A stretch of 64,000 nt of DNA from Amaurobius ferox (Eukaryota > Arthropoda > Arachnida > Araneae > Amaurobiidae): NCBI GenBank assembly GCA_951213105.1, contig OX578144.1, positions 85,945,015 to 86,009,014 of the forward strand. Reading direction: 5' to 3'. Shown here one piece after another: positions 20,773 to 34,700 of this stretch (positions within the stretch are counted from its first letter, which is position 1; each line of letters begins with the position of its first letter). Under the pieces are notes generated by a model. That model was not told where the DNA came from. It did not search any database and saw only the letters and a program-made list of their open reading frames with translations. Made by a program: the position numbers and the translations under genes.

Positions 20773-21108
20773 ACTCCAATCCACGTCCTTTCGTCAGGAA
20801 TAATGTGAACGAATATTCGTCTGACCAGTTGGCATGCTCCCATTGTTGTTCTGTCCAATGTTTATGCTCGCGACACCATTTTCCACGTTTCAAGGCCATA
20901 ACGAGTTTCGAGACCAGCCATAACGAGTTTTAACGCTACAATATATTTTGCATCCGACCGCTATCACCGCTACTCACAGACCGAAATGTGTATATTCTCG
21001 CCCGCTAGGTGGCAAGCTTGAGAACTAGAGGGCGGGAGTATACGACGGTTTCCCTCGAGTATTGTTATTACACAGGTGTTCATATTATTTTGCCAAACCC
21101 CTATATGT
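20773..21108 (-). mobile_element. Tc1/mariner fragment, copy at the unit 2/2b junction
   Basis: Minus strand. Keeps the terminal-repeat end (GGGGTTTGGCAAAATAATAT near 21,070-21,103), the 5' leader, and a middle piece of transposase (ALKRGKWCREHKHWTEQQW, with the first catalytic Asp in WSDE), but the whole helix-turn-helix region is deleted between about 20,900 and 20,918. Its left edge fuses straight to the TA-rich end of block C. The right flank is the same as in copies 1 and 2, so it is a duplicate of that insertion. Confidence 0.8.
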
Positions 21109-21119
21109 CACCAAGGGTA

Positions 21120-22184
21120 AGTACTAGTCTCTCACTGACGAATTTAAAAGGATTTAGGTTTTTCAGGACAAAATGTACGATGTTTTACTATATACAAATT
21201 TAACTAAATTAATCTTTATAATTTAACCCACATTATGGTATCTAACCAATAAATATATAACGAACAGATAATTCATCACCACGCCATTGTGTGAATGCTC
21301 GCTTTGTCACAACTTTTGAAGTCTCTCCTGCACAACCCAAACTTATATTCTTTTCAGGTATATGTATATTCATAATTCAGAGCTATCTACATGCTCAGAA
21401 TCATGAGACAGGAGTTATATATACCCATAGTGGTTTTCAAAATGGTGGCACACATTAGTAAGCTTTTTGCTGCAACTGCAGATACCGACTAGTTCCTGCT
21501 GTAAGCTCTAAATAAGCTCGAAAACAGTCAGATACTGTTATCTGCAATGGTCCTGTTATCTGGAGCGTTGCTTGATAATAATCTATTATATTATGTAAGT
21601 TTTATAGATGACATTGTATAAGAGGTAATTATAATTTTTTTAAATATGTGTTTATTGGTTTTAAATTAAATTTAAATATAGTTTAGACTGCTGAAACGAT
21701 TTTCTTAAGGTTTGGCGATTTTATGTGCACACATAATTCTTAAGCGGAATTTCAAGAAATATAAAATGAAGTAACATGTTTTATAAATATATGCAATTTG
21801 AAGATACAAATTAATTGTTTCAAATTATCTATCGGAAATATAATAAAAGTATAATATACATAAAATGTGGTTTTTTAATGAGATGGTGATGTGAAGTAAA
21901 CACTCCAGAACCTCTCAAGTAAGCCACTACGTCAAAAAGGAGCAGCAAATTTAAATAATAAGAGTCACTTTGGTGTCCAAAGTTGTAGAAAAGTGTATTC
22001 TTCAGATCTGATGGCTCATAACACCATTTTCATTGTACCAATATCATAAAATTATATATCAATTTAAAGATAGTTTAATTAAGGTTATAATGCAATAACA
22101 TTTATGAATTATTTTTTATTAGCACAGTATTTATAAAGAATAAAGTAAAATACATAGAAAAATTGAGATATACAAAAATTCTCA
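21120..22184. repeat. rep-B block, unit 2b
   Basis: Starts TACTAGTCTCTCACTGACG; closely matches 30,690-31,755 throughout and 15,335-15,950 in its first part. Non-coding. Confidence 0.75.
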
Positions 22185-22530
22185 CCATGTCAGTTAATAC
22201 TTAAACTTGGATAAACTTTAGACTTAATGACGGCCTTATAGCGCTTTCCCATGGAGTGAACCAAGTTTTGTAGTTCTGCCGCTACTATAATGTGAAATCG
22301 GGATTGAATTCTTGCTTTTGGCAATTATGTTTTATGACTGGATTGCTTCGGAATAACAAGTTTCTTTATTCGGCTCCATAAATTTTCAATAAAGTTAAAG
22401 TCTAGGCTTATCCTGTTGAAATATTAATGCTTCATTATCTTGAAAAGATCACATGCAGAAGGCTGCAGTTTGGGCTCAATTATTTCATTTAAGTATCTTT
22501 GGATATTTATACATACAAAATTTTTATACA
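22185..22530 (-). pseudogene. Tc1-type transposase C-terminal relic, unit 2b
   Basis: Same module as 16,385-16,740, more decayed: the minus strand carries ENLWSRIKK-like and LQNLVHSMGKRYKAV-like segments and ends in a KY-stop-like context. Frames are broken. Confidence 0.55.
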
Positions 22531-22819
22531 AGTAGGACTTTGAGCATCACTGGGCAAAATTTAAAAACAATATGTGCAATTTCATTATAGAGATTAATAA
22601 TTTCCAAAACTATCTATCGGAAATATATTAAAATTATAACGTACATATACTATGATTCTGCTAAGGAAATGGTCTCCGATATTGTACAACTCAATTTATC
22701 AAGTACTTTGGTATGTGAAAGCGAAGCGACAGTATTAAATAATGAGATCTAAATTAGAACTGAAAAGTCGAGTATGCTATCTTTGTCTTTGTGTGTCCCT
22801 ATATGATGCTATTTATAGT
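22531..22819. repeat. rep-B tail, unit 2b
   Basis: CTATCGGAAATATATTAAAA and TATCAAGTACTTTGGTATGT modules, then CTATCTTTGTCTTTGTGTGT to the LINE tail. Matches 32,130-32,395. Confidence 0.65.
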
Positions 22820-22882
22820 TATAATAATAATAATAAACTTTATTTTGCCACACAACATATACAATTTCTATTTATAAGTAAA

Positions 22883-22922
<40 letters not shown>

Positions 22923-24950
22923 CAGTGGGTCAAGGAATGGCAGAAAAAGGCGCTATGGATGGGCCTGACGAGTCCACAGCCCCCACCAAACTGGCAGCAT
23001 GCTACACTAATACAATGGTCCGTGGCAGAACAAAATAAATAAGAAACAGCTAGCAGAAAAACCAGTAGCATAGCAAATAAATAATAGGTCAGCAAATCGC
23101 TTTGACCTGTAACAGAAACGTCTTTAAGCACTTCTTAAAACTGTTTTCATGGTTCAGTGATTTTAAGTAAAGTGGAAAAGAATTCCATTATCTTGAGCCA
23201 GTGGAATTGATATATAGGTATAAGCTGTTTGTACGAGTAAAAGGGGGTGACAATTGATTCTTATTCCAAGTATAATAAGTATGATCGTGAAATTTAGTGA
23301 AAAAGATACTGCAATGCTGAGTATGATGATTATGCTGAAACATATACAAAGCCATACGATAGTGAAAAATCTTAGTGGCGGGCAAAATTTTGTAGCGTGA
23401 ATAAATATCATGAAGACGAATACTCACATTAAAGGAATCTTTAGGAAGAGATATATATTTATTTTTTTAAAATGCGAAGCTTGTTTATATTTCTTGTAGT
23501 CGTGTTTCCCCAAACATGATTACAATAAGACAGATGAGGAAAAATTAAGCTGTAATAGAACATAATTAAAACAGATTTTGGTAAAGAAGATATTTTAATT
23601 TTAACTGATCCAATGTTTTTTCTTACTTTATTACAAATGTGGTCAACTCGTTTATTCCATTTTAAATCATTCTGTAAAATCACGCCTAAGAACTTAACGT
23701 CGGAAGAAAAGAGATTACTGGAGCTATTTATAATATTATTTATAACACGAGCAGAATATTTCCTATAAAAAAGAACACACTTAGTTTTTTCAGTATTTAA
23801 GGTAACGAAGTTTTGGTCAAACCAGTATCTGTTGTTATGGATTTGTGAATTTACTTGATTGACAAGTATTTGAATGTTTTCATCAACAAAAATTAAGCTC
23901 GTATCATCAGCAAAAATTATTTTAGAAGCACAAGAAAGAACATAGAAGATATTATTTATGTAAATTAAAAACAGAATCGGACCTGAGATAGAGCCTTGCG
24001 GGACACCAGTGAGGATGGTTTCAAAACTAGAAAGAACGTTTTGTAATTGGTCGAATTGTTTACGATCAGTTAAGTAGTTTTTGAATAAAATATTATTTAT
24101 ACCACTAATACCAATGCAGTCAAGTTTTGATGAGAGACGTTGGTGATGAATAGTAACAAGAGTTTTTGATAAATAAAAAAAATACCGAGAACCTAATGCT
24201 TAATATCAAGATTACACTGTATAGTATTTAAGGTGGTTAAAATTGCAAGTTCAGTTGATTTTACTTTTTTGAAATCCAAATTGGTTGGGATGAATAATGT
24301 TATTTTATCAAGAAATTCAATAAGACTAACACAGAGTAGTTTTTCAAAAACCACAGCAAAAACAGTCAAGTCAGTAATAGGTCTAATATTCTGAGTATCA
24401 ACTTTTTTGTGAAGATCGGAGAAATTTTACCAATTTTGAAAAGGGGCGGAACATGACCAGATGAGAAAATTAAGTTTATGATATGGCAAAGTGGCACAGA
24501 ATTGGTGGCTGAACCGGAATTAAAAACCTTAGGGTGTAATTCATCATAACCCGGCCCTTTGTTAATATCAAGACGCTGCAAAACATTTATAATTTCATCT
24601 CGAGTGACAGGAGCAAGAACCAAATAATATAAAACATTATAATTGTAGCGAAAGGAATCATAATTGTGAGAATGCCGATATCGGATAAGCTTCGATGGAT
24701 AAGTAATAAAATGGTTGTTAAATTCCTGAACTAGAGTTTCGGCATCTGAAATTTTACGGCCCGTTAAAATTAAGCTATTAAGATAATTTTAAGTTTTTCT
24801 TCTGCCTGAAAAGTCATTTATCTTAGTCCATATTTTACTAATAGATGCGTTTGAAAAGTAATATCGGTAATAAAGTTTTATGCAAGTTTAAATTGGTGAT
24901 TTATTCAGTTCCTGTAACCCTTTCATTTGCAATTAAAGCGCTGTTTCGGG
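22820..24950 (-). mobile_element. Non-LTR retrotransposon (LINE), copy II
   Basis: 3' end marked by (TTA)n at 22,820-22,838. Pieces of the same protein as copy I are spread over several frames: WNKRVDHICNKVRKNIGS and LSYCNHVWGNTTTRN (23,459-23,683), a C-terminal NKNQLSPPFTRTNSLY stretch (23,188-23,427), and KGPGYDELHPKVF (24,366-24,623). The RT core around 23,900-24,340 is recognisable but frameshifted. A (TA)n of about 18 units sits in its 3' UTR at 22,888-22,922, where copy I has only TATA. Confidence 0.8.
22887..22922. repeat. (TA)n microsatellite in LINE copy II
   Basis: Lies between AAGTAAAG and ACAGTGGGTCAAGG; the same site is 4 bp in copy I and about 185 bp in copy III. Confidence 0.95.
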
Positions 24951-25930
24951 ACAATGAATTAGAGAGTTTCGATCTCCCATTAAACACGCTACGGACAATC
25001 TTCAACATAAATTCCATCTCTCAAAATTATCATGTGGAATATTAATAATATTGTAACGTGTCATTATAGAGTATTAAAAGTTTGGAATAAGTAACCAAGC
25101 ATTCAGTTTTATTTTCCTATTTTATTCTCATGTTTGTAATTTCTTATTTTAAAGTACAGCATATTATACATTAAGTGAATCTCAATTTTTATATTTAAAT
25201 AATTTATTCAATTAACCATAACTTTTGAATAACTGTTTTCCTTTAAATACAAATTAAAAAAAACAAATTACTTGACATTTTCGGAATGATCAAAACATAA
25301 AGGATTAGCTAGGGAACTGCAGAAATTTACATCATAAAAAATTAAATTTATTCCAAGTAAAAAACATTGATTTGGTTTTGAATCAGTATTATTATTCATA
25401 TTCTTAAAATTCCCTGATATTTCGCTGCACGTATTAGTAAGATCGAACCACAAAATGAATGAAGCAAATATTTAAAAAAAATAGAAGAATATTTTAGAAG
25501 TATAATTCATTTATTATAGAAAAGTTGAGCAGAAGTAAAATATCAGTTTCCGATGGAAAACACCTAAGCTCAGAAAATTCAATTTAACACAAAAGTGCAA
25601 GCAACGATTTGATTTTAAAATTTCAAAATAAGCATTAATGTTAGTTTAAATTTCTCACCAAATATAAAGTTCAAATAATCTACGAGTATTGTTAAAATGT
25701 ATGACGTAACCTTACATTTATAATATAAGCCAATTTAGCATTTAAAAAATTTAAATTGACAAATTATTTTCACAGTTTTAATTATCCAATTCTGCAAATC
25801 TGCAAATCATAATAGTTACATTACATAATATGATGTTATAATAATAATTAAATTATTTCTGTTTAATTATTAATATGTTATTGTTATACTGATTATTAAC
25901 AGAAAAATAATTTGATGAGTCTGTTTGTAT
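24950..25930. repeat. Block C, copy 2 (non-coding)
   Basis: Includes a roughly 270-bp stretch (about 24,970-25,280) that copy 1 lacks and copy 3 keeps, then the shared CCTGATATTTCGCTGCACGT part. No gene is seen. The LINE 5' end may extend into its left edge. Confidence 0.7.
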
Positions 25931-25933
25931 CAT

Positions 25934-25958
25934 TATATATATATATATATATATATAA
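25934..25958. repeat. (TA)n microsatellite
   Basis: About 12 TA units, equivalent to 20,700 and 35,661. Confidence 0.95.
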
Positions 25959-25969
25959 ATATAATGAAT

Positions 25970-26000
25970 GTACTGATAACATAATATATATTATCAGTAC
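25970..26000. repeat. Perfect 10-bp inverted repeat at a duplication edge
   Basis: GTACTGATAA (25,970-25,979) pairs with TTATCAGTAC (25,991-26,000) around an AT-only spacer. In the other copy the duplication junction falls inside this spacer, near 20,772. Confidence 0.85.
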
Positions 26001-28830
26001 AGGGATCGTAGTACGTGCGATTTTTATTCCAGAACATTCATCAACGAATTCAACTTTATTAATTTGTAGCAGATACATATCCAAGTAAAAAATTTGTTAA
26101 ATTTTTTGAGAAGTTAACAAGCAAATTGTTTCCAACTCTAAAAGGAGAATTTAGTCACTTTATTTTAGAGGTAATATTAAAAACTTTAAAATGCAATTAA
26201 TAAAAACTGCAAGGATTGACTGTTAAAATCACACTGCTATATATAATTCAAGAATTGAAGACTTAATAAAGGTCCGATGTTATTGTTAAATCCTTGACGG
26301 TTATGACCAAGAGGGATATCCAGAGGTTATGCCCGTCATTATATCCAGAGAGGTTAAGTTTTATAACACCCAATGTGTAAATCCTCATTTCCGCACTCTA
26401 TTGGCTTAATACGTGTTGTTTCGAAACTCTGTATATAAATTTAACTGGGAGATAGGGAACACTAAAATAAAGCTTTTCGTATATTAATGCATGTTCGCAG
26501 ACGCCACCTCCTGGTTCTAAAGGGCTATATCGGTACATACATGAATAACTGAGAATGTTGATCGAAATATTTTCAGCAGTTGTGCCTTTTTACAGTTGTT
26601 GTACGGGTTTGCAGCAGTTGCACTATTTTACAGCATATTTGCAGCAATTTTAAAGTAGTTACCAAAGGAACGTCCGCCTACTGTTATTCATGCATGACAG
26701 CGTCAACTCAGGGAATGCCGTGCATTTTCAAATATTACAAGCAATTCGAGAACACTTACAGCAGCTCTTCCGTTTCCATTGGTAGCCTCATGAGCTAGAT
26801 GCATATTAGCCATCAGGGAAATATATCTTGCTTTCTACCCAGACACTGCGACTGCTTGAAAGTGTAAGTTATCTCTTTGGACTGCAGGCCATTATCACCC
26901 CTTTCGGATCATACCCCAATGGAAAGGGCAATTACACGGATCAATTTTTCCCCTCACACTTCAGCTCCCGAATGAACTTTCAGACCTACAGATTTTTCGA
27001 GCCAATAATTCACGTAGGCAAAAATATAGTTTTTGGCGACATTGGGATCGAACACGGGAATGCAACGATCCTCCTGCTTAAATTAATGGGCTATTCCTCT
27101 TCGAGGCAACTGAGCATTTGTAATACGTTCCATTTTACACACAGCCAGCTTTACGAATGGCGAAGACGAAAAGCCAATTATCGTGCCAACAAATAGCGTC
27201 CTTTTCCACCAAAGTCTGTATTTAAGTGTACTCTATCTTTCATTAAAATTTCAACAGAGTTTCTAATTACTGTTTATTAGCTACAGTTAATCGTTTACAG
27301 CGACACACCTATTGGAGTCGTCCAAATAGTTGCTCAAAGTCCTCTGGATGAGTCGGACGGCCTGGGGTTTCCACACCTATTGGAGTTTCGTCCTCTCTTG
27401 CCGAGTTTGTCACTACGTCTATGCCCAAACCATCTTGGCTATTTAAACCAGCACTGTATGGGCTGTTGGATATCATTTACGGGCTATTTATTACGGGCGA
27501 TTATCATTATGGGCTATAGGATATCATATAAGATATTATTATTATCTGCATTCTTACGTAGCACCTAAGTTTACTAAAATCCAGTCAAATTACATTTCCT
27601 TATTCATGATCGAGAACTGTTACCCTTGACCAACAATTAACAAACGTTGTGAACTACTGATCTAATCTGAAGAAAAAGAAAAAATATATATACTTGACTT
27701 TAATCATGTCAGTAATTTTTAGACTTATTTATAGAAATGACATTTTGACTTCGATACAATTTTTGGAGCTTTCCTTTAATACTCTTTTGTAATATACAAC
27801 TTCAGTTTGTGGGTTGGCTCTATACTAAATTCCATTGTACTTGTACTGTATCATATGCCTCTGACGATATCATGCGCCGCTGATGTGTTTCGAGCATAAG
27901 CGCTCAGGCGCAAAGCAATTGTAGCTCTATTTCCTATATAAGCCGCATGTCCTGAAATAAACTTTTAATTTTAAGGTTCTTATAATTACGTAACCATTTT
28001 AATTGGAGCGTATGTATGTGAGGCGTATGTGTGGAACAACATGAAACATTTACCTGATGCTATTTGATAAATATTTATCGTCAAACATCTTTCATAAATG
28101 GGTATTTTGAAATATTTCGAATCCACTAGATTTAGCTTAACGCAACTCCAAACTACCTTGGCTTCCTGTTGACAACTTTAATCTTCATGACTTGAATTCA
28201 TTCGTTAAACCTGTTTTAATCTGCAGAGCACGTCTCTCTGAAAGAGATCAGTCATCAGTTATGTCCTTGCTCAAAACACAAAAATTTTAACTTATTATCA
28301 ATTACTTCGCTCAAGAAGCACAGATTGATACGATAAAATTCTAATTTAAAAGTCATTTTTTAGCTATATTTCTGTCTTTCATAAATTATTTCGCTTTAAC
28401 AATTAAATTCATTTTTTGAAAAAATACACCTGGAGAAAATGAAATAAATTACAATTGATTTTTTTTTTCCATTTTGGAATGTGCCATAAATATGAATACT
28501 TTTGATAAAAAATGCAGTACAATTAGTTCAAAAATACTACAAAAAATCTAACATAAAATATAGCCCTGAAATTCCAACAAAAATCCAAAATGCATATACT
28601 ATGATAGTTTGCAGCTAAATAAGTTCTTTCACAGTAGTGGGACGATAAGAATTAGACGTTTGCTTTGTTTCTCAAGTCTTAAAAACCCGTCCATTACTCA
28701 GAGCGAAATTACCCCAAAAATACATGCAGGCTTCATCTGACTAAGGGCAACAATAGGGTGTGGGATAATCCGTAGTGAAGACATGAGGATCGCTCCCAGA
28801 AAACCCGATATTGATTCCCGGCTCTACATA
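25990..28830. repeat. Block X, copy 2
   Basis: Matches 35,757-38,460 over most of its length and 7,065-9,170 more loosely. Landmarks: GGGATCGTAGTACGTGCGAT, GCATGACAGCGTCAAC, CTCTTCCGTTTCCATTGGTA, ACTGATCTAATCTG and CTCTCTGAAAGAGATCAGTC. It ends within the GGGACGATAAGAATTAGACG region. Small frames here are not conserved among the three copies. Confidence 0.75.
26895..27130 (-). repeat. tRNA-like SINE relic (type 2) in block X copy 2
   Basis: Minus strand: AATAGCCCATTAATTTAAGC (A-box-like), then CCCGTGTTCGATCCCAATG (B box). The plus-strand segment CAATGGAAAGGGCAATTACA to its left resembles another A box. The block is shared with 7,825 and 36,645, so it was inserted before the duplication. Confidence 0.55.
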
Positions 28831-29054
28831 AAGTATCCACGTGTTAATGCGGTGCACTGGCACTTTAAATATGTGTTCTTTGGAGATGTTGGTTTGTGGT
28901 AGAGGAATGATGGTATGGTCCTTGTGGATGGTGTTTTATTTGGTTTTTTTCACTACAGTATCTTCTAGGGGATCCAAAGGTGTCTTATTTGGTTATTTTC
29001 ACTACAGTACCTTCTAGGGGATCCACAGGTGTCTCGTACACCAATGTTTTCATG
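28831..29054. repeat. 49-bp direct duplication left of block V copy 3
   Basis: Two copies of a unit holding TTTTCACTACAGTA, CTTCTAGGGGATCCA and AGGTGTC lie side by side (about 28,934-28,984 and 28,985-29,034). The second runs into block V. The rest of this stretch shows no gene. Confidence 0.8.
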
Positions 29055-29335
29055 TGCTCCTGAAGAAGTACAGTGGATTAAGATCCGGTGAGCTTGAGGT
29101 CAAGCCACGGCTTCCCGGCCCCAGCACACTTTTCAATCGAGGTTCGATACTTCATAAATGTGACTTATCCCGGGCGGTAAATTTGACGTGGTGGAGCTAT
29201 GCCGATCATAAATCTGGTCTTCCTAGTAGGTCTCCCATTGTTAGAAATTAAGAGAAAAATTGTGTTATTGATTGTTAGAAATTAATAGAATGAGTGTATT
29301 GTTGCGTTATAATTAAATTATAATGCTAATTGTCA
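29055..29335. repeat. Block V, copy 3
   Basis: Near match of 14,010-14,270, including GAAGAAGTACAGTGGATTAA, TGACGTGGTGGAGCTA and the duplicated TTGTTAGAAATTAA motif. Confidence 0.75.
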
Positions 29336-29403
29336 ATATAATGCCACACAAAGATTCAATTATATTAAGATCATGTGACTGAGGGGGCCACACTAAGGGT
29401 TGT

Positions 29404-29688
29404 TGTTGATGAGACCCAGACCGTACGACCTACCAGAAAGGTGTAAGGTAACAGTTTGAACGGCCGGGAAGTGCCACCCAATTTGGACCGGAACCCAGTG
29501 GGGGAGGCATCCACAGGGACCATACCCTCCTTCCCCTACCACAAACCTCTCGGAAGGACTTTCGGACCCACATGATTAACGTGATCGTACTCCGCATGAA
29601 CACGGCGGCAGTTTTGGCAGTAGCTGGAATCGAACCCGGGCCTACCGAGTGCAACTCCAGCGCGCTAACCAATGGGCTACCGCGCCCA
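29404..29688 (-). mobile_element. tRNA-derived SINE (type 1), full length, in Tc1 copy 2
   Basis: Minus strand: starts GGTGGGCGCGGTAGCCCATT, with A box TAGCCCATTGGTTAGCGCG and B box GGGTTCGATTCC at tRNA spacing, a body with TCCCCCACTGGGTTCCGGT, and a 3' tail of CAA units. Flanked by a near-perfect 16-bp target duplication CCACACNAAGGGTTGT (29,388-29,403 and 29,689-29,704). Copy 1 of the Tc1 element has this site once and empty at about 14,331. Confidence 0.93.
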
Positions 29689-29975
29689 CCACACGAAGGG
29701 TTGTACTTCATCACCGTGTTCACTAAACCAGTCTCGGACATTTCCAGTAAAATTAATGGGAGCATTATCATCTTGGTACACAGGTCGTTCATCATGAAAC
29801 AAAGTTTGCACCATTGGGTGAAGATGGTCGGCCAGAATACTGACATAATCCCGTGCTGTAACCCACCCATGTAGGACAACAAGTGGGCCGAGGAAACTGT
29901 GCGAAATCGTGCTTTAGAGTATCGCTGATCCCTTCCATGCTGAAGAATAGGAAGGATAAAGTCAGCATGATAGGC

Positions 29976-30491
29976 TTATGCTGGCGTTCTTCGTACGTAA
30001 ACACGTCCTTTGGTCTGGAATAATGTGAACAAAGATTCATCTGACCAGATGGCATTCTCCCATTGCTGTTGTGTCCAATTTTTATGCTCGCGACACCATT
30101 TTCCTCGTTTCAAGGCATTGGATGGTGTAACCAATGGGATTTGAATCGCCGCTCTACCGTGAATCTTTGCCGCATGCAGTTCACGCCGGATAGTTTTTGA
30201 TGATACAGCTTCCTGTAGATGTGTGTTCATCTCAGATGTTATCTGGGATGCTGTTGTCTTGTGCTTTCTGGCCACAATCCGCTTCAAAGCCCTTCTGTCT
30301 CTATCAGTCAGCTTTGACCGTCGGCCACTGTTGTGCCTGGCAGATGATGTTTTCCTCTGATTGATATCTGTCATTACAGTCGACACGGTACTTCTCCCGA
30401 CACCCACAAGGGTGGCCGTTTTTGTTACTGAGGCTCCGGAAAGACGGGCCCCAACAATCGTCCCTCTTTTGAAATCTGAGATGTCAGCCAT
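29976..30491 (-). pseudogene. Tc1/mariner transposase, N-terminal 171 codons uninterrupted
   Basis: Reads from MADISDFKRGTIVGARLSG without a stop through both DNA-binding helices (residues 1-110), LKRGKWCREHKNWTQQQW and the first catalytic block NAIWSDESLF (about residues 150-160). It then runs into a frame break at VYVRRTPA. The rest of the DDE domain (29,705-29,975 and 29,345-29,390) is in other frames and split by the SINE. This copy lacks the one-base frameshift seen near 14,790 in copy 1, so the DNA-binding half could still be translated. No evidence of expression is visible. Confidence 0.85.
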
Positions 30492-30689
30492 AATGAGTTT
30501 TAACGCCGCAATATATTTTGCATCCGATCGCTATCACTACTATTCACAGACTGATATGTGTACATTCTCGCCCGCGAGGTGGCATGCTTGAAAACTAGAG
30601 GGCGAGGGTATACGACAGGTTTCCCTCGAGTTCTGTTATTACACTGGTGTTCATATTATTTTGTCCAACCCCTATATGTCACCAAGGGT

Positions 30690-31755
30690 AAGTACTAGTC
30701 TCTCACTGACGAATTTGAAAGGATTTAGGTTTTTCAGGACAAAATGTACGATGTTTTACTATATACAAATTTAACTAAATTAATCTTTATAAATTAACCC
30801 ACATTATGCTATCTAACCAATAAATATATAACGAACAGATAATTCATAACCACGCCATTGTGTGAATGCTCGCTTTGTCACAAATTTTGAAGTCTCTCCT
30901 GCACAACCCAAACTTATATTCTTTTCAGGTATATGTATATTCATAATTCAGAGCTATCTACATGCTCAGAATCATGAGACAGGAGTTATATATACCCATA
31001 GTGGTTTTCAAAATGGTGGCACACATTAGTAAGCTTTTTGCTGCAACTGCAGATACCGACTAGTTCCTGCTGTAAGCTCTAAATAAGCTCGAAAACAGTC
31101 AGATACTGTTATCTGCAATGGTCCTGTTATCTGGAGCGTTGCTTGATAATAATCTATTATATTATGTAAGTTTTATAGATGACATTGTATAAGAGGTAAT
31201 TATAATTTTTTTAAATATGTGTTTATTGGTTTTAAATTAAATTTAAATATAGTTTAGACTGCTGAAACGATTTTCTTAAGGTTTGGCGATTTTATGTGCA
31301 CACAGAATTCTTAAGCGGAATTTCAAGAAATATAAAATGAAGTAACATGTTTTATAAATATATGCAATTTGAAGATACAAATTAATTGTTTCAAATTATC
31401 TATCGGAAATATAATAAAAGTATAATATACATAAAATGTGGTTTTTTAATGAGATGGTGATGTGAAGTAAACACTCCAGAACCTCTCAAGTAAGCCACTA
31501 CGTCAAAAAGGAGCGGCAAATTTAAATAATAAGAGTCACTGTGGTGGCCAAAGTTGTAGAAAAAGTGTATTCTTCAGATCTGATGGCTCATAACACCACT
31601 TTTACTGTACCAATATCATAAAATTATATATCAATTTAAAGATAGTTTAATTAAGGTTATAATGCAATAACATTTATGAATTATTTTTTATTAGCACAGT
31701 ATTTATAAAGAATAAAGTAAAATACATAGAAAAAGTGAGATATACAAAAATTCTC
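30690..31755. repeat. rep-B block, unit 3
   Basis: Close match of 21,120-22,184. Starts TACTAGTCTCTCACTGACG; contains ATGCTCAGAATCATGAGACA and CATTGTATAAGAGGTAATTA. Non-coding. Confidence 0.75.
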
Positions 31756-32110
31756 ACCATGTCAGTTAAAACTTAAACTTGGATAAACTTTAGCCTTAAT
31801 GACGGCCTTATAGTGCTTTCCCATGGAGTGAACCTAGTTTTGTAGTTCTGCAGCTACTATAATGTGAAATCGGGATTGAATTCTTGCTTTTGGCAATTAT
31901 GTTTTATGGCTGGATTCCTTCGGAATAACAGGTTTCTTTATTCGGCTCCATAAATTTTCAATAGAGTTAAAGTCTAGGCTTATCCTGTTGAAATATTAAT
32001 GCTTCATTATCTTGAAAAGATCACATGCAGAAGGCTGCAGTTTGGGCTCAATTATTTCATTTAAGTATCTTTGGATATTTATACATACAAAATTTTTATA
32101 CAATTAGGCC
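31756..32110 (-). pseudogene. Tc1-type transposase C-terminal relic, unit 3
   Basis: Same decayed module as 22,185-22,530 and 16,385-16,740. The minus strand keeps LQN-VHSMGKHYKAV-like and ENLWSRIKK-like pieces in broken frames. Confidence 0.55.
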
Positions 32111-32394
32111 TTTGAACATCACTGGGGCTAAAATTTAAAAACAATATGTGCAATTTCATTATAGAGATTAATAATTTCCAAAACTATCTATCGGAAATAT
32201 ATTAAAATTATAACGTACATATACTATGATTCTGCTAAGGAAACGGTCTCCGATATTGTACAACTCAATTTATCAAGTACTTTGGTATGTGAAAGCGAAG
32301 CGACAAAATTAAATAATGAGATCTAAATTAGAACTAAAAAGTCGAGTTTGCTAACTTTGTCCTTGTGTGTCCATATATGATGCTATTTATAGTT
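32111..32394. repeat. rep-B tail, unit 3
   Basis: Matches 22,560-22,820 closely, ending just before the (TTA)n tail of LINE copy III. Confidence 0.65.

Positions 32395-34700
<2,306 letters not shown>

Larger units (their letters stand above)
29340..30673 (-). mobile_element. Tc1/mariner (DD36E-type) element, copy 2, with SINE inside
   Basis: Minus strand, same outer end as copy 1 (ATAGGGGTTGGACAAAATAA near 30,640-30,674) and the same truncation after the last catalytic block, near 29,360. A full-length SINE (29,404-29,688) is inserted in the DDE-domain region. Apart from that insertion its right two thirds are almost identical to 14,550-15,317. Confidence 0.85.

Noticed and set aside
27010..27130. 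tRNA gene in block X copy 2
   Set aside because: Only the A- and B-box-like parts fit. The anticodon arm is not formed, and the copies at 7,825 and 36,645 are equally degenerate.
26828..27196. 122-codon plus-strand frame in block X copy 2
   Set aside because: Stops and frameshifts interrupt the same region in copies 1 and 3, and part of it is SINE-derived.
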